A stretch of DNA of 64,000 bases from Bacillus pumilus (GTDB taxonomy: Bacteria > Bacillota > Bacilli > Bacillales > Bacillaceae): NCBI RefSeq assembly GCF_900186955.1, contig NZ_LT906438.1, positions 682,001 through 746,000 of the forward strand. The letters run 5' to 3'. The notes beneath the pieces were generated by a model. It searched no databases. It was given only the letters and a program-made list of their open reading frames with translations, and was not told the DNA's origin. A program made the translations under genes and the position numbers. Of the stretch, positions 30,301-38,621 are shown in pieces; the stretch's first letter is position 1, and each line of letters starts with the position of its first letter.

Positions 30301-31171
30301 CGTTTATACAGGAACGAGTCCAAACCATGAGTGGCTGACGCGCTTTGCCCATCAAGAGGATCAATTCCAATCAAAGGTGAAAGGGCTCGATGTGCTAGAG
30401 CAGCTGCTGGAACAAGAACAAGCAGACTTTTGTCTTCTCTTTTCTTCCATTAGTGCATTGCTTGGGGGCTTAGGATTCTCTGCTTACTCAGCGGCTAACT
30501 TATATATGGATGCATTTGCAGCTAGACTTAATCAACATAGTCAAACCCCGTGGATGTGTGTGAACTGGGATGCGTGGAATTTCTGGGGTGAGCTAGAATC
30601 CACAATAGGTGAATCGATCAATGAGCTTGCGATTTTACCAGAAGAGGGTGCTGAGCTGTTCCAGTATGTTCTGTCTAGCCGGCAGAATCGACACATGCTC
30701 GTGTCTACAGGAAATCTTGATGAACGGATAGATCAATGGCTGTCACTAGAGCCTAAGACTGTAGCGGATGAGGATTCGTATGAAGTGTCTAAGCACGAAA
30801 GACCAGAGCTGGGCAATCCATATGTGGCGCCTCGAAATGAAACTGAAAAAGCGATCTGCCAAGTATGGCAGGATTTTATGGGCATGGAACAAGTGGGCAT
30901 TCACGACAATTTCTTCGATCTCGGCGCAAGCTCACTGGATATTGTCCAAGTCACCAATCGGTTAAATCAAGCACTTCAAACAAATGAAGCGGTTGTGACG
31001 TTGTTTACGTACCCTTCTGTTGCAGAGCTTGCGAAATATATCCAGCCTTCTGAGGACTCGAAGGAAGAAGTGATGGAAGAAGAACTAGCCGTCGTCACTT
31101 CCGGTGATCGAAGAGCTCGTTTTAAACAGCAACGGAATAAAAGATTGAGAGGCGGAATCGAGAATGAATGA
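27317..31171 (+). CDS. amiL: AmiL, PKS KS-(degenerate AT)-ACP followed by a collapsed KS/KR-ACP module
   Basis: Should carry two polyketide modules. Module 1: KS about 8-430, complete (TACSTS near 181, AHGTGT, NIGHLD); an AT-like stretch about 525-760 where GHSxG reads GEGSG and both the GQG and HAFH motifs are lost; ACP Ser near 823. Module 2 begins with a normal KS start at about 883 (IVGMAGRFPGA) but at about 1015-1020 (bases 30350-30375) jumps, in frame, to the last third of a ketoreductase (VKGL, LFSSISAL, AYSAANLY), then an ACP with Ser near 1204. The KS Cys/His/His, the whole AT and the KR NADPH site are absent. ATG 27317 is chosen because GGGAGA lies about 11 bases upstream; ATGs at 27299 and 27308 are also in frame. 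A basic tail ends the protein. Confidence 0.85.
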   Translation: MSDQEQWTESGLEIAVVGLAGTFPEAPNVQAFWENVSQGKESVTFFTDEELKAAGVDETLLKRSDYVKAKPYLQHASSFDADFFGYSPREASIMDPQIRLMHECTWHALEDAGYEPEQYEGLIGLYAGASSNLSWMGQHMSSLAKNEDVFQIMHLNDPSFASRIAYKLNLKGPSVSVQTACSTSLVAIHMACQGLIGGECDLALAGGVTLHQPQITGYQYQEGMIYSPDGHCRPFDEKAKGTIFGEGAGVVALKRLKDAIEDGDFIYAVVKGSATNNDGSNKVGYTAPSVSGQASVIESALEMAETEPETISYIEAHGTGTPVGDPIEIEALTRAFQTDQQGYCRIGSVKANIGHLDAASGVAGFIKTVMMLHHRQFAPMPHFEKPNHRISFDQTPFYVGTDKEEWKTSQLPRRAGVSAFGIGGANAHVILEEAKPRKANSNASSKELIVLSARSTHDMKNVTKNLKEYVSSHPDLSLGEAAYTLQSGRKAFKYRKAFVCSTREELLAELQLLNEETAGRESHFYKRISMKLTGYHESGLRDYIKLYEKDSSFKIEVDRIISLVQSAVPIKKDELFHPKQSSQSEVAMLIMTSAFASMVRSLGIELDGWVGEGSGVWTALYAAGGLELNDAASIVYQLHDTETVNQRLASLPQRTLQQPVYLQQTGKELTTFDPSSVKGLLTMDRPVKSPIVEQESPALIIDLSTKQGVVVEKGAEKTTEPLDGDMLQIAGVLWEMGVGLAFPITDEKNRQRIPLPGYPFHKTDFSAQTNTMAAIEPQKPQNEQRVFASLASLQKDIHDIVQTHFGFDQIDDESPFFEFGATSLDISQLAAKISEHVDKQIDTVQLYRFATVASLAEYLFEEQSEQIQTPASRPVKNTSHEQTDIAIVGMAGRFPGASSLEDFWQRLVNGEEMIHFFTEEELKKAGLDASVYQHPNFIGAKGRLQEIEGFDADFFNYSAREAELMDPQFRLLHECAWEALEDAGCDPDRMAGKIGVYTGTSPNHEWLTRFAHQEDQFQSKVKGLDVLEQLLEQEQADFCLLFSSISALLGGLGFSAYSAANLYMDAFAARLNQHSQTPWMCVNWDAWNFWGELESTIGESINELAILPEEGAELFQYVLSSRQNRHMLVSTGNLDERIDQWLSLEPKTVADEDSYEVSKHERPELGNPYVAPRNETEKAICQVWQDFMGMEQVGIHDNFFDLGASSLDIVQVTNRLNQALQTNEAVVTLFTYPSVAELAKYIQPSEDSKEEVMEEELAVVTSGDRRARFKQQRNKRLRGGIENE

Positions 31172-34100
31172 TACAACGAATCACTATCATGGCGCAGAAA
31201 TTGCTGTTATCGGTCTTGCAGGTCGTTTTCCAGGGGCCAAAAATGTAGATGAGTACTGGGAGAATCTGAAAAAGGGAAAAGAAACAATCTCCTTTTTTAC
31301 AGAAGAAGAGTTACGGCGTGAAGGTACAGATGAAGCTTTATTAAAAAATCCCCGTTTTGTTAAAGCAAAAGGGATGCTAGATGATGTTGAATTATTTGAT
31401 GCAGATTTCTTTGACTATACACCAAAGGAAGCGGCCATGATGGACCCGCAGTTTAGACTGTTTCATGAATGTGTGTGGACAGCGCTTGAAGACGCTGGGT
31501 ACGATCCGTTTGAATATAAAGGGCAAATCGGTCTTTATACAGGTGCAGGGATCAATACAGAATGGGTCATGAGAGCACTTCAAGGGGCGGCTCAAGGTGA
31601 GGATTCGAAAACACTGGAAGCTGCCGTTCTGAATATGCGTGATTATTTAGCGACGATGATTTCATATAAATTAAATCTGAAGGGACCGAGTATGGTGGTG
31701 CAAACCGCCTGCTCGACCTCGATGGTGTCGATTCATTTAGCCGTTCAGGCTTTATTAAGCGGCGACTGTCATATGGCTGTTGCAGGTGGCGTGTCCATTC
31801 GTCTGCCGCAAAAATCGGGCTATCTGTATCAAGAAGGCATGATCCATTCATCTGACGGGCATTGCCGCGTCTTTGATAACAAAGCCGATGGAACCGTTTT
31901 TGGTGATGGTGCAGGAGCCGTTATTTTAAAAAATTTAGAAGATGCCATTGAAGACGGCGATCACATTTATGCTGTCATCAAAGGGTCATCTATTAATAAT
32001 GATGGAAATAGAAAAGTAGGATATACAGCGCCGAGTACGAAAGGTCAAGTTTCAGCGATTAAGACAGCACTTCGAATGGCTGAGGTGGAACCTGAAACCA
32101 TTTCGTACATTGAAGCACATGGAACCGGGACAACCCTCGGAGATCCGATCGAAATTGAAGCGCTCAAGCAAGCATTTGATACAGATAAAAAAGGCTTTTG
32201 CCGCATTGGCTCTGTCAAATCAAATGTTGGTCATCTGAATGATGCATCAGGTGTCGCGGGCTTTATTAAAACCGTTTTAAGCTTAAAGCATCAAGTGATT
32301 CCGCCGACCATTCATTTTGAAACACCAAATGAAAAAATTGAATTTACCAATTCGCCTTTCGTTGTAAACACAGACTTGACGCCATGGAGCACGCAAGAAT
32401 CTCCTCGCCGAGCAGGTGTAAGCTCATTTGGGATAGGTGGAACAAATGCTCATGTCATTTTAGAAGAAGCACCTGCTACACGTGTTGCCGCTGATAGCCC
32501 TGAGGATAGTGAACTTCTTTTATTATCTGCCAAAACACCAGCAGCTCTTGAAAAAATGACGGATCGCCTTGCGGACTACTTACTTCAGCATCAGCAGCAT
32601 GTTCGTCTAAGTGACGTTGCCTATACGCTGCAAACAGGGCGCCATCATTTCCCGCATAAACGTGTCATTCTTGGAAGTAACACGGCGGATATGTTACAGG
32701 CGCTGAATCAAAGGTCAAAAGAGGTGGTCAAGACGGCCAGCTCCCAAACATCGAGCCGTCCAGTCGTCTTTCTTTTCCCAGGCCAAGGATCTCAGTATGT
32801 AGACATGGGGCGTCAGCTTTATGACAAATATCCAGTCTTTAAAGAAGCGCTGGATCAATGCTTGAATCAATTCAAACAGCATGTCACAGTTGACCCATTT
32901 CGTCTTTTATTTTCAACAGAAGCAAGTGATGATCGTCAGCTGATCAATCAAACAGAATATACGCAGCCGCTTCTGTTTAGTGTGGAATACGCTTTGGCTA
33001 AATTGCTGATTCATTTTGGCGTCAAACCGCAGGCACTGATCGGTCACAGTATTGGAGAATATACGGCTGCTGCCGTATCTGGTTTACTATCTGTTGAAGA
33101 TGCCGTAGATCTTGTGGCTTATCGCGGACAGCTCATTAGCCAGCTTCCAAAAGGCTCTATGCTGAGTGTTCCTTTGAGTGAACAGAACGTGCTGCCATAT
33201 TTAACAGATGATCTTTCACTTGCAGCAGTAAATGGTCCTGAATTGTGCGTAGTGTCAGGTGAGACCGTAGCCATTGATGCACTTGCTGAGAAGCTGGAGG
33301 CTGCTGGACATGGGTGCAGGAAGCTTCACACCTCTCATGCCTTCCATTCTAAAATGATGGATGACATCCTGCCATCATTTAAAGAAAAGGTAGCCGAGTA
33401 TCAATTGAATGCGCCGTCTATCCCGTATATTTCTAACGTCACAGGTACGTGGATTGACCATGAAGCAGTGCAAGACCCGGCATATTGGGCTAATCATTTG
33501 CGGCAAGCGGTTCGTTTCCGTGATGGAGCAGAGACGTTATTAACGGAGCTTGATCCTATTTTCGTTGAAGTCGGGCCGGGGAATACGTTAAGTGCCTTTA
33601 TTCGCCAAGCTTCAAAGGAACATCATCAGCAGCCGATTCCATTGATGCGTCATCCAAAAGAAGAGGCAGCCGACGACCGCTACCTGCTGGGAAGATTGGG
33701 GGACATCTGGCTTCAAGGGGTGCCGGTAGACTGGACAAAATTGCGAAATCAGACATCAAATCAAAAAGTATCCTTGCCGACCTATCCGTTTGAACGACAA
33801 CGATATTGGATTGAAAAGGTAGATACATCTGCATTATCTTCATCCTCAGGTGTGCAAATGGTTGTGCCAAAGGATAACAAGGAGCAGGAAATAGAAGAAA
33901 ACAATCAAGTTCATGCCGCCGCATCGAATGACATTGAGGCAACGTTACAGCGGATGTGGAAAGACATTTTAGGAATTGAAAAGGTGGAAAGAGACGACCA
34001 TTTCTTTGAGCTTGGCGGACATTCGTTAAATGCCACCGGTCTGATTTCTCAAATTCACAAAGAGTTTGGTGCAGAGCTAACGCTCACAGACATGTTTAAC

Positions 34101-37100
34101 AATCCGACAATTGAAAAGCTCCAAGCATTCATCGAAAAGGCAGAGAAGCATCAATATTTCAAGATTGAACCAGTCGAAAAGAAAGACACATATCCATTAT
34201 CTGCTGCTCAAAGACGGACATTCCTCATTCATCAGCGTATTGGTCAAGTGACCTCTTACAACATGCCGATGGCACTGAGATGTAAAGGGGAAATTGTCGT
34301 CGAGCGCTTTGAGCAGACCTTCAAGCAATTAATTGATCGTCATGAAACCTTGCGAACGACCTTTGAATTAAAAGATGGTGAACCAGTTCAGCGTGTCCAT
34401 GATGACTTCCAATTTGCTGTTGAAATGACAGAGGCTGATGAAGAAGGATTAGAAGCACAAATCGATGAATTCATTCGTCCATTTGATTTAAAGGCTGCAC
34501 CATTGATCCGTGTGCGTTTTGTGAAAATCGCAGCTCACGATCACCTCTTATTAGTCGATATGCATAATATTGTGGCGGATGGAGCGAGCATGAACATCTT
34601 TATTAAAGAATTTACTGAGCTCTATCGAGGGGAAACCTTGCCGGAACTCACTGTTCAATATAAAGATTATGCAGAATGGCAAGACAAATATTTCCGTAGC
34701 GAAATGTTTCAAAAGCAGCAGGATTATTGGAATCAGCAAATTGGCTCAAATGTGCCAACTTTGACAATGCCATATGATTTTGAACGGAAGGAACAATCCT
34801 TCTTAGGAAGAGCGATCAAATTCAATATTGAACCGCACATCGTTGAGAAAATTGAACAGCTTGCTGAACAGTATCAGCTGACAAATAACGTTATCTTGTT
34901 CCAGCTCTATGGGCTACTGCTCTCACGTTATGCAGATCAAGAGGAGCTGATTGTCGGTTCACTTGTGGCTGGACGGCGTCATGCAGATATCGAGCATACA
35001 ATTGGCATGTTTACAAACTTCCTGCCAATTAAACTAGACATGGTACAAGAATCAACCTTTACAGAGCAACTGGCGCAGACAAAGCAAGTATTGCTGGATG
35101 CGTATGACCATCAAGAGTACCCATTTGACCAAATGGTTGAGCATCTGAATCCAAAAACAAGACCGCATCGCAATCCATTCTTTGATACAATGCTCATCTA
35201 CCATAATGAGTACGATCCGAATATTAAAATCGAAGCCGATGGACTAACATTCGAAACACATGAGTTTGCAAAGGGAATTTCCAAACTCGATATGAAAATG
35301 GATGTTGTTAGAGAAGTAACGGGGGAGTTAAAGTGCGTCCTTCAATACAATCTTGCGCTGTTTAAACATGAGACAATGCAAGCGTTCGTCAAGCATTTCG
35401 AGCACTTGGTCGAACAGGCTGTTCAAGCACCTGTTCAACTGCTCAAGGATTTCGATGTGCTTACAGAGGAAGAAGAACAGGCAGCAAAGGAGAAAAGGGA
35501 GCGTGCAGAGGAAAAAGCACCGCTCGTACTTACAGTTAGCTCGACATTTACAGCAGATCCAATCGCACCTTACATTCAGTACTGGACCAAGCAGTTTGAT
35601 GTGCAGCTTGATGTTCAATTTGCACCGTATGGGCAGGTATATCAGGAATTACTAAATGAGTGCAGCCTTATCTCACAGAAGAAAAACGGTGCGAACCTTC
35701 TGCTCATTCGTTTAGAGGATATCACAGGTCCAGCTCACCTCTCACTGGAAGAAAAGAAAAAACTGGCTGCAGAGCATGCTGAAGAACTTGCAAACGTTCT
35801 GAAATCAAAAACGAAACATAACTTATATTTTGTTGGGATTCTGCCGATAAGTGCTGCTCTTAAAGACACGCTGCAAGATGTGGAACGAGAGTGGATTGCT
35901 CAATTATCTGAGATAGACGGTGTTCAATTAATCGACTGCCGTCAGCTTGCGAAGCACTATCAGATAGATGACATCTTTGATGCAAAAGGAGAGCAAGCCG
36001 CACATCTCCCATTCACAGAAGTCTTTTGTGGAGCCATCGGTACAAAAGTCGCACGCGAGTTCATTGCATGGCAAGGTGCACCATTTAAGGTAGCGGCCAT
36101 TGATTGTGATCACACGCTTTGGAGAGGTGTCGTTTCAGAAGACGGTATAGAAGGCATCGATATTACGCCAGAACATCAAATGCTTCAGCGCTTTTTAAAA
36201 CAAAAGCAAAAAGAAGGTCTCTTGCTTGTCTTAAGCAGCAGGAATAATGAAGAAGATGTGTGGCGCGTGTTTGAAAACCACCCAGATATGATCTTGCAAA
36301 AAGACGATATTGTCGACTGGCGGATCAACTGGGAAAGTAAACCGGCACATCTCAAAGAGATGGCAGATTCACTGAATCTTTCATTATCTCAGTTTATTTT
36401 CTTAGACGATGATCCTGCTCAGTGCTTGCATATGAATGAAGAGCTGCCTGAAGTGATGACACTGCTACTACCTGCCAATGAAAAAGCGATCCCATTATTC
36501 GCTCAGCATGCTTGGGCATTTGACCGCTATGATGTCACAGAAGAAGATAGAGGGCGAACAACGAGCTACAAGGCTGAAAAAGCTCGTCAAAAAGAGAAAG
36601 CAGAATCGCCGTCAATGGAGCAATTTTTACAAGATTTGAATTTGAACATGAGTGTAACAGAGTGGGGAGAAAAGCACCTTGCCCGCGTGGCGCAAATGAG
36701 CAGTCGCATTAACCAATTCCGCTTAAATGATCAGCGCTTTGATGAACAGCAGCTGAGAGAGCGGATGGGAAATGAGCATGTTCAGGGCTGGATTATCGAG
36801 GTAGCGGATCGCTTCAGTCATGAAGGAATTGTAGGGGCGATCTTGGCTCATCATGCAGGCGACGACACCTTGATCATTGATGCATGGATGCTAAGCTGCC
36901 GTGCTCTAGGGAAAGGGATTGAGCAAAAATGTCTGACATGGCTCGCTGAATATAGCCGTCAGCACCAGCTTTCTTCTATTGAATTCACATTTGCATCGAC
37001 TGGACGTAATGAGCTATTCAAGTCATTTATGAAAGAGCACCAGATGCAGGAGATGGAGGAGCAGCAAACATACCGGATACAAGTGGAAGAAATCGGTTCA

Positions 37101-37577
37101 CTGAGCGATCACATTCAGATTGTCGACCACCTGTCACCTCGTCAGCACCTGGCTGAAGAAATAGAGGGTCAAAGGGTGGAGACAGCAAGTCATTCAGCTT
37201 CTGAAGGTTACACATGGGAAACGATTCAAACAGATCAAACGCTGCACAGCGGGTATGTAAAAGCCCTTAAGGTACATGATCAAGAAGGTCTGCGTTCATT
37301 ATTAAAGACGGAACTAACGCAGGATCAGGGACTTTACGCACAGCCAACCAATGAACGCGAGGCATTGCTTCTTGAGATTTGGTGTGACATTCTTCATGTG
37401 GAAAAAGTAGGAATTGACAACGACTTTTTCGATTTAGGAGGAAATTCTTTACTTGCTGTCAAAATGGAAGTAGAGATTGAAAAGAAGGGTTGGTATGTTG
37501 ATGATTTGAATTTTGCTGAAAAACACACCATTCGAGAATTAGCAAAATATATGAAGAGGGAGAATCAGCATGCATAA
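31164..37577 (+). CDS. amiM: AmiM, PKS KS-AT-ACP with C-terminal C-like/FkbH/ACP extension
   Basis: A 2137-residue protein. KS about 10-435 (TACSTS near 183, AHGTGT, NVGH), AT about 530-830 (GHSIGE near 627, HAFH near 726, malonyl type) and ACP Ser near 953 form the expected last, non-reducing module that keeps the phenol oxygen. It continues with a condensation domain at about 1010-1430 whose core reads MHNIVADG, so the catalytic second His is Asn. Then comes an SGNH-like segment (about 1455-1635), a HAD domain with DCDHTLW near 1647, a domain with an LSCR motif near 1911 (together a full FkbH unit), and an ACP with Ser near 2095 (FFDLGGNS). No thioesterase domain is present. The start overlaps amiL and the end overlaps amiN. 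The role of the extension is unknown to me. Confidence 0.87.
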   Translation: MNDTTNHYHGAEIAVIGLAGRFPGAKNVDEYWENLKKGKETISFFTEEELRREGTDEALLKNPRFVKAKGMLDDVELFDADFFDYTPKEAAMMDPQFRLFHECVWTALEDAGYDPFEYKGQIGLYTGAGINTEWVMRALQGAAQGEDSKTLEAAVLNMRDYLATMISYKLNLKGPSMVVQTACSTSMVSIHLAVQALLSGDCHMAVAGGVSIRLPQKSGYLYQEGMIHSSDGHCRVFDNKADGTVFGDGAGAVILKNLEDAIEDGDHIYAVIKGSSINNDGNRKVGYTAPSTKGQVSAIKTALRMAEVEPETISYIEAHGTGTTLGDPIEIEALKQAFDTDKKGFCRIGSVKSNVGHLNDASGVAGFIKTVLSLKHQVIPPTIHFETPNEKIEFTNSPFVVNTDLTPWSTQESPRRAGVSSFGIGGTNAHVILEEAPATRVAADSPEDSELLLLSAKTPAALEKMTDRLADYLLQHQQHVRLSDVAYTLQTGRHHFPHKRVILGSNTADMLQALNQRSKEVVKTASSQTSSRPVVFLFPGQGSQYVDMGRQLYDKYPVFKEALDQCLNQFKQHVTVDPFRLLFSTEASDDRQLINQTEYTQPLLFSVEYALAKLLIHFGVKPQALIGHSIGEYTAAAVSGLLSVEDAVDLVAYRGQLISQLPKGSMLSVPLSEQNVLPYLTDDLSLAAVNGPELCVVSGETVAIDALAEKLEAAGHGCRKLHTSHAFHSKMMDDILPSFKEKVAEYQLNAPSIPYISNVTGTWIDHEAVQDPAYWANHLRQAVRFRDGAETLLTELDPIFVEVGPGNTLSAFIRQASKEHHQQPIPLMRHPKEEAADDRYLLGRLGDIWLQGVPVDWTKLRNQTSNQKVSLPTYPFERQRYWIEKVDTSALSSSSGVQMVVPKDNKEQEIEENNQVHAAASNDIEATLQRMWKDILGIEKVERDDHFFELGGHSLNATGLISQIHKEFGAELTLTDMFNNPTIEKLQAFIEKAEKHQYFKIEPVEKKDTYPLSAAQRRTFLIHQRIGQVTSYNMPMALRCKGEIVVERFEQTFKQLIDRHETLRTTFELKDGEPVQRVHDDFQFAVEMTEADEEGLEAQIDEFIRPFDLKAAPLIRVRFVKIAAHDHLLLVDMHNIVADGASMNIFIKEFTELYRGETLPELTVQYKDYAEWQDKYFRSEMFQKQQDYWNQQIGSNVPTLTMPYDFERKEQSFLGRAIKFNIEPHIVEKIEQLAEQYQLTNNVILFQLYGLLLSRYADQEELIVGSLVAGRRHADIEHTIGMFTNFLPIKLDMVQESTFTEQLAQTKQVLLDAYDHQEYPFDQMVEHLNPKTRPHRNPFFDTMLIYHNEYDPNIKIEADGLTFETHEFAKGISKLDMKMDVVREVTGELKCVLQYNLALFKHETMQAFVKHFEHLVEQAVQAPVQLLKDFDVLTEEEEQAAKEKRERAEEKAPLVLTVSSTFTADPIAPYIQYWTKQFDVQLDVQFAPYGQVYQELLNECSLISQKKNGANLLLIRLEDITGPAHLSLEEKKKLAAEHAEELANVLKSKTKHNLYFVGILPISAALKDTLQDVEREWIAQLSEIDGVQLIDCRQLAKHYQIDDIFDAKGEQAAHLPFTEVFCGAIGTKVAREFIAWQGAPFKVAAIDCDHTLWRGVVSEDGIEGIDITPEHQMLQRFLKQKQKEGLLLVLSSRNNEEDVWRVFENHPDMILQKDDIVDWRINWESKPAHLKEMADSLNLSLSQFIFLDDDPAQCLHMNEELPEVMTLLLPANEKAIPLFAQHAWAFDRYDVTEEDRGRTTSYKAEKARQKEKAESPSMEQFLQDLNLNMSVTEWGEKHLARVAQMSSRINQFRLNDQRFDEQQLRERMGNEHVQGWIIEVADRFSHEGIVGAILAHHAGDDTLIIDAWMLSCRALGKGIEQKCLTWLAEYSRQHQLSSIEFTFASTGRNELFKSFMKEHQMQEMEEQQTYRIQVEEIGSLSDHIQIVDHLSPRQHLAEEIEGQRVETASHSASEGYTWETIQTDQTLHSGYVKALKVHDQEGLRSLLKTELTQDQGLYAQPTNEREALLLEIWCDILHVEKVGIDNDFFDLGGNSLLAVKMEVEIEKKGWYVDDLNFAEKHTIRELAKYMKRENQHA

Positions 37578-38577
37578 AGATGTAAAAGCCATATATGAAG
37601 AATCAAAAATTTTAGATGAGGCAACTCATTTATACGGAGTCCAGCGAAGTGACATCCACTTTATCGCAGATGCAGAAAACTATGTGTATGAACTTAAAAA
37701 AGACGGAGAGTCTTTCATTTTAAAAATTACCCATACCATCCGCAGATCACCTGATTATATTTTAGGTGAAATGGAATGGCTCCATCACTTAGCGAAGGGC
37801 GGACTTTCGGTTGCAAAACCAATTGCTTCATTAAATGGCCGTGATATCGAGCAAGTAGACGATGGGCAAGGCGGTTCATTTTTACTGCGGGTCTATGAAA
37901 AAGCACCAGGCCATAAAGTCGAAGAGGCAGACTGGAACGATGAATTATTTTATGCCCTTGGACAGTACACAGGCCGCATGCATAAACTGACAAAAAGCTA
38001 TCAGCTGTCAGATCCGCGATATAAAAGACAAGAGTGGGATGAAGAGGAGCAGCTTAAATTGCGTAAGTATGTCCCAGCCGATCAGACGCTTGTATTCGAA
38101 CAAGCGGATCGGTTGATGGAAAAGCTGGCAAAGCTTCCGAAAAATCAGGATACGTACGGATTGGTTCATGCGGATCTTCATCACGGAAACTTCCACTGGG
38201 ATCAAGGCAAAATTACGACCTTTGATTTCGATGATATCGGGTACAACTGGTTTATGAATGACATTAGCATTTTGCTATACAATGTGTTGTGGTACCCAGT
38301 CATTCCATACGAAGACAAAGCAGCTTTTGCAGGAAACTTTATGAAGCAGTTCCTTAAAGGCTATCGTGAAGAGAATGAGCTTGGGGATGAGTGGCTTGCC
38401 TACATCCCTGACTTCCTTCGCTTACGTCACGTGCTAATCTATGGCTTGCTGCATCAAGCATTTGATTTGGCTACCATCGGAGAAGAAGAGAAGGCCATGC
38501 TCGCTAGCTTCCGCTCCGACATTGAGCAAGCAGCACCGATTACGACGTTTGACTTTACAAAGCTAAGTCAATCTTAA
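37570..38577 (+). CDS. amiN: AmiN, amicoumacin kinase (aminoglycoside-phosphotransferase fold)
   Basis: A 335-residue APH / choline-kinase-fold phosphotransferase. The catalytic loop is H200-A-D202-L-H-H-G-N207 and the metal-binding motif is D219-F-D. AmiN is known to phosphorylate amicoumacin in the cytoplasm, which inactivates it and protects the producer. It is the last gene of the operon and overlaps amiM by 8 bases, so resistance is made together with the synthases. GAGGGAGAA precedes the ATG. From memory of B. subtilis 168, the homologous kinase gene yerI lies just before sapB and opuE, and sapB and opuE lie just beyond amiO here, so this may be the same locus. Confidence 0.88.
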   Translation: MHKDVKAIYEESKILDEATHLYGVQRSDIHFIADAENYVYELKKDGESFILKITHTIRRSPDYILGEMEWLHHLAKGGLSVAKPIASLNGRDIEQVDDGQGGSFLLRVYEKAPGHKVEEADWNDELFYALGQYTGRMHKLTKSYQLSDPRYKRQEWDEEEQLKLRKYVPADQTLVFEQADRLMEKLAKLPKNQDTYGLVHADLHHGNFHWDQGKITTFDFDDIGYNWFMNDISILLYNVLWYPVIPYEDKAAFAGNFMKQFLKGYREENELGDEWLAYIPDFLRLRHVLIYGLLHQAFDLATIGEEEKAMLASFRSDIEQAAPITTFDFTKLSQS

Positions 38578-38583
38578 AATCAA

Positions 38584-38621
38584 AATCCCCGCCTATGTGA
38601 TGAGGCGGGGATTGTTTTTTT
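38584..38621 (+). terminator. Rho-independent terminator of the ami operon
   Basis: A perfect 10-base stem AATCCCCGCC / GGCGGGGATT (38584-38593 with 38604-38613) is followed by a run of T. It lies between the convergent amiN and amiO, just after the amiN stop, and closes the plus-strand operon. It has A-rich flanks on the other side and could also serve amiO weakly. Confidence 0.9.
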
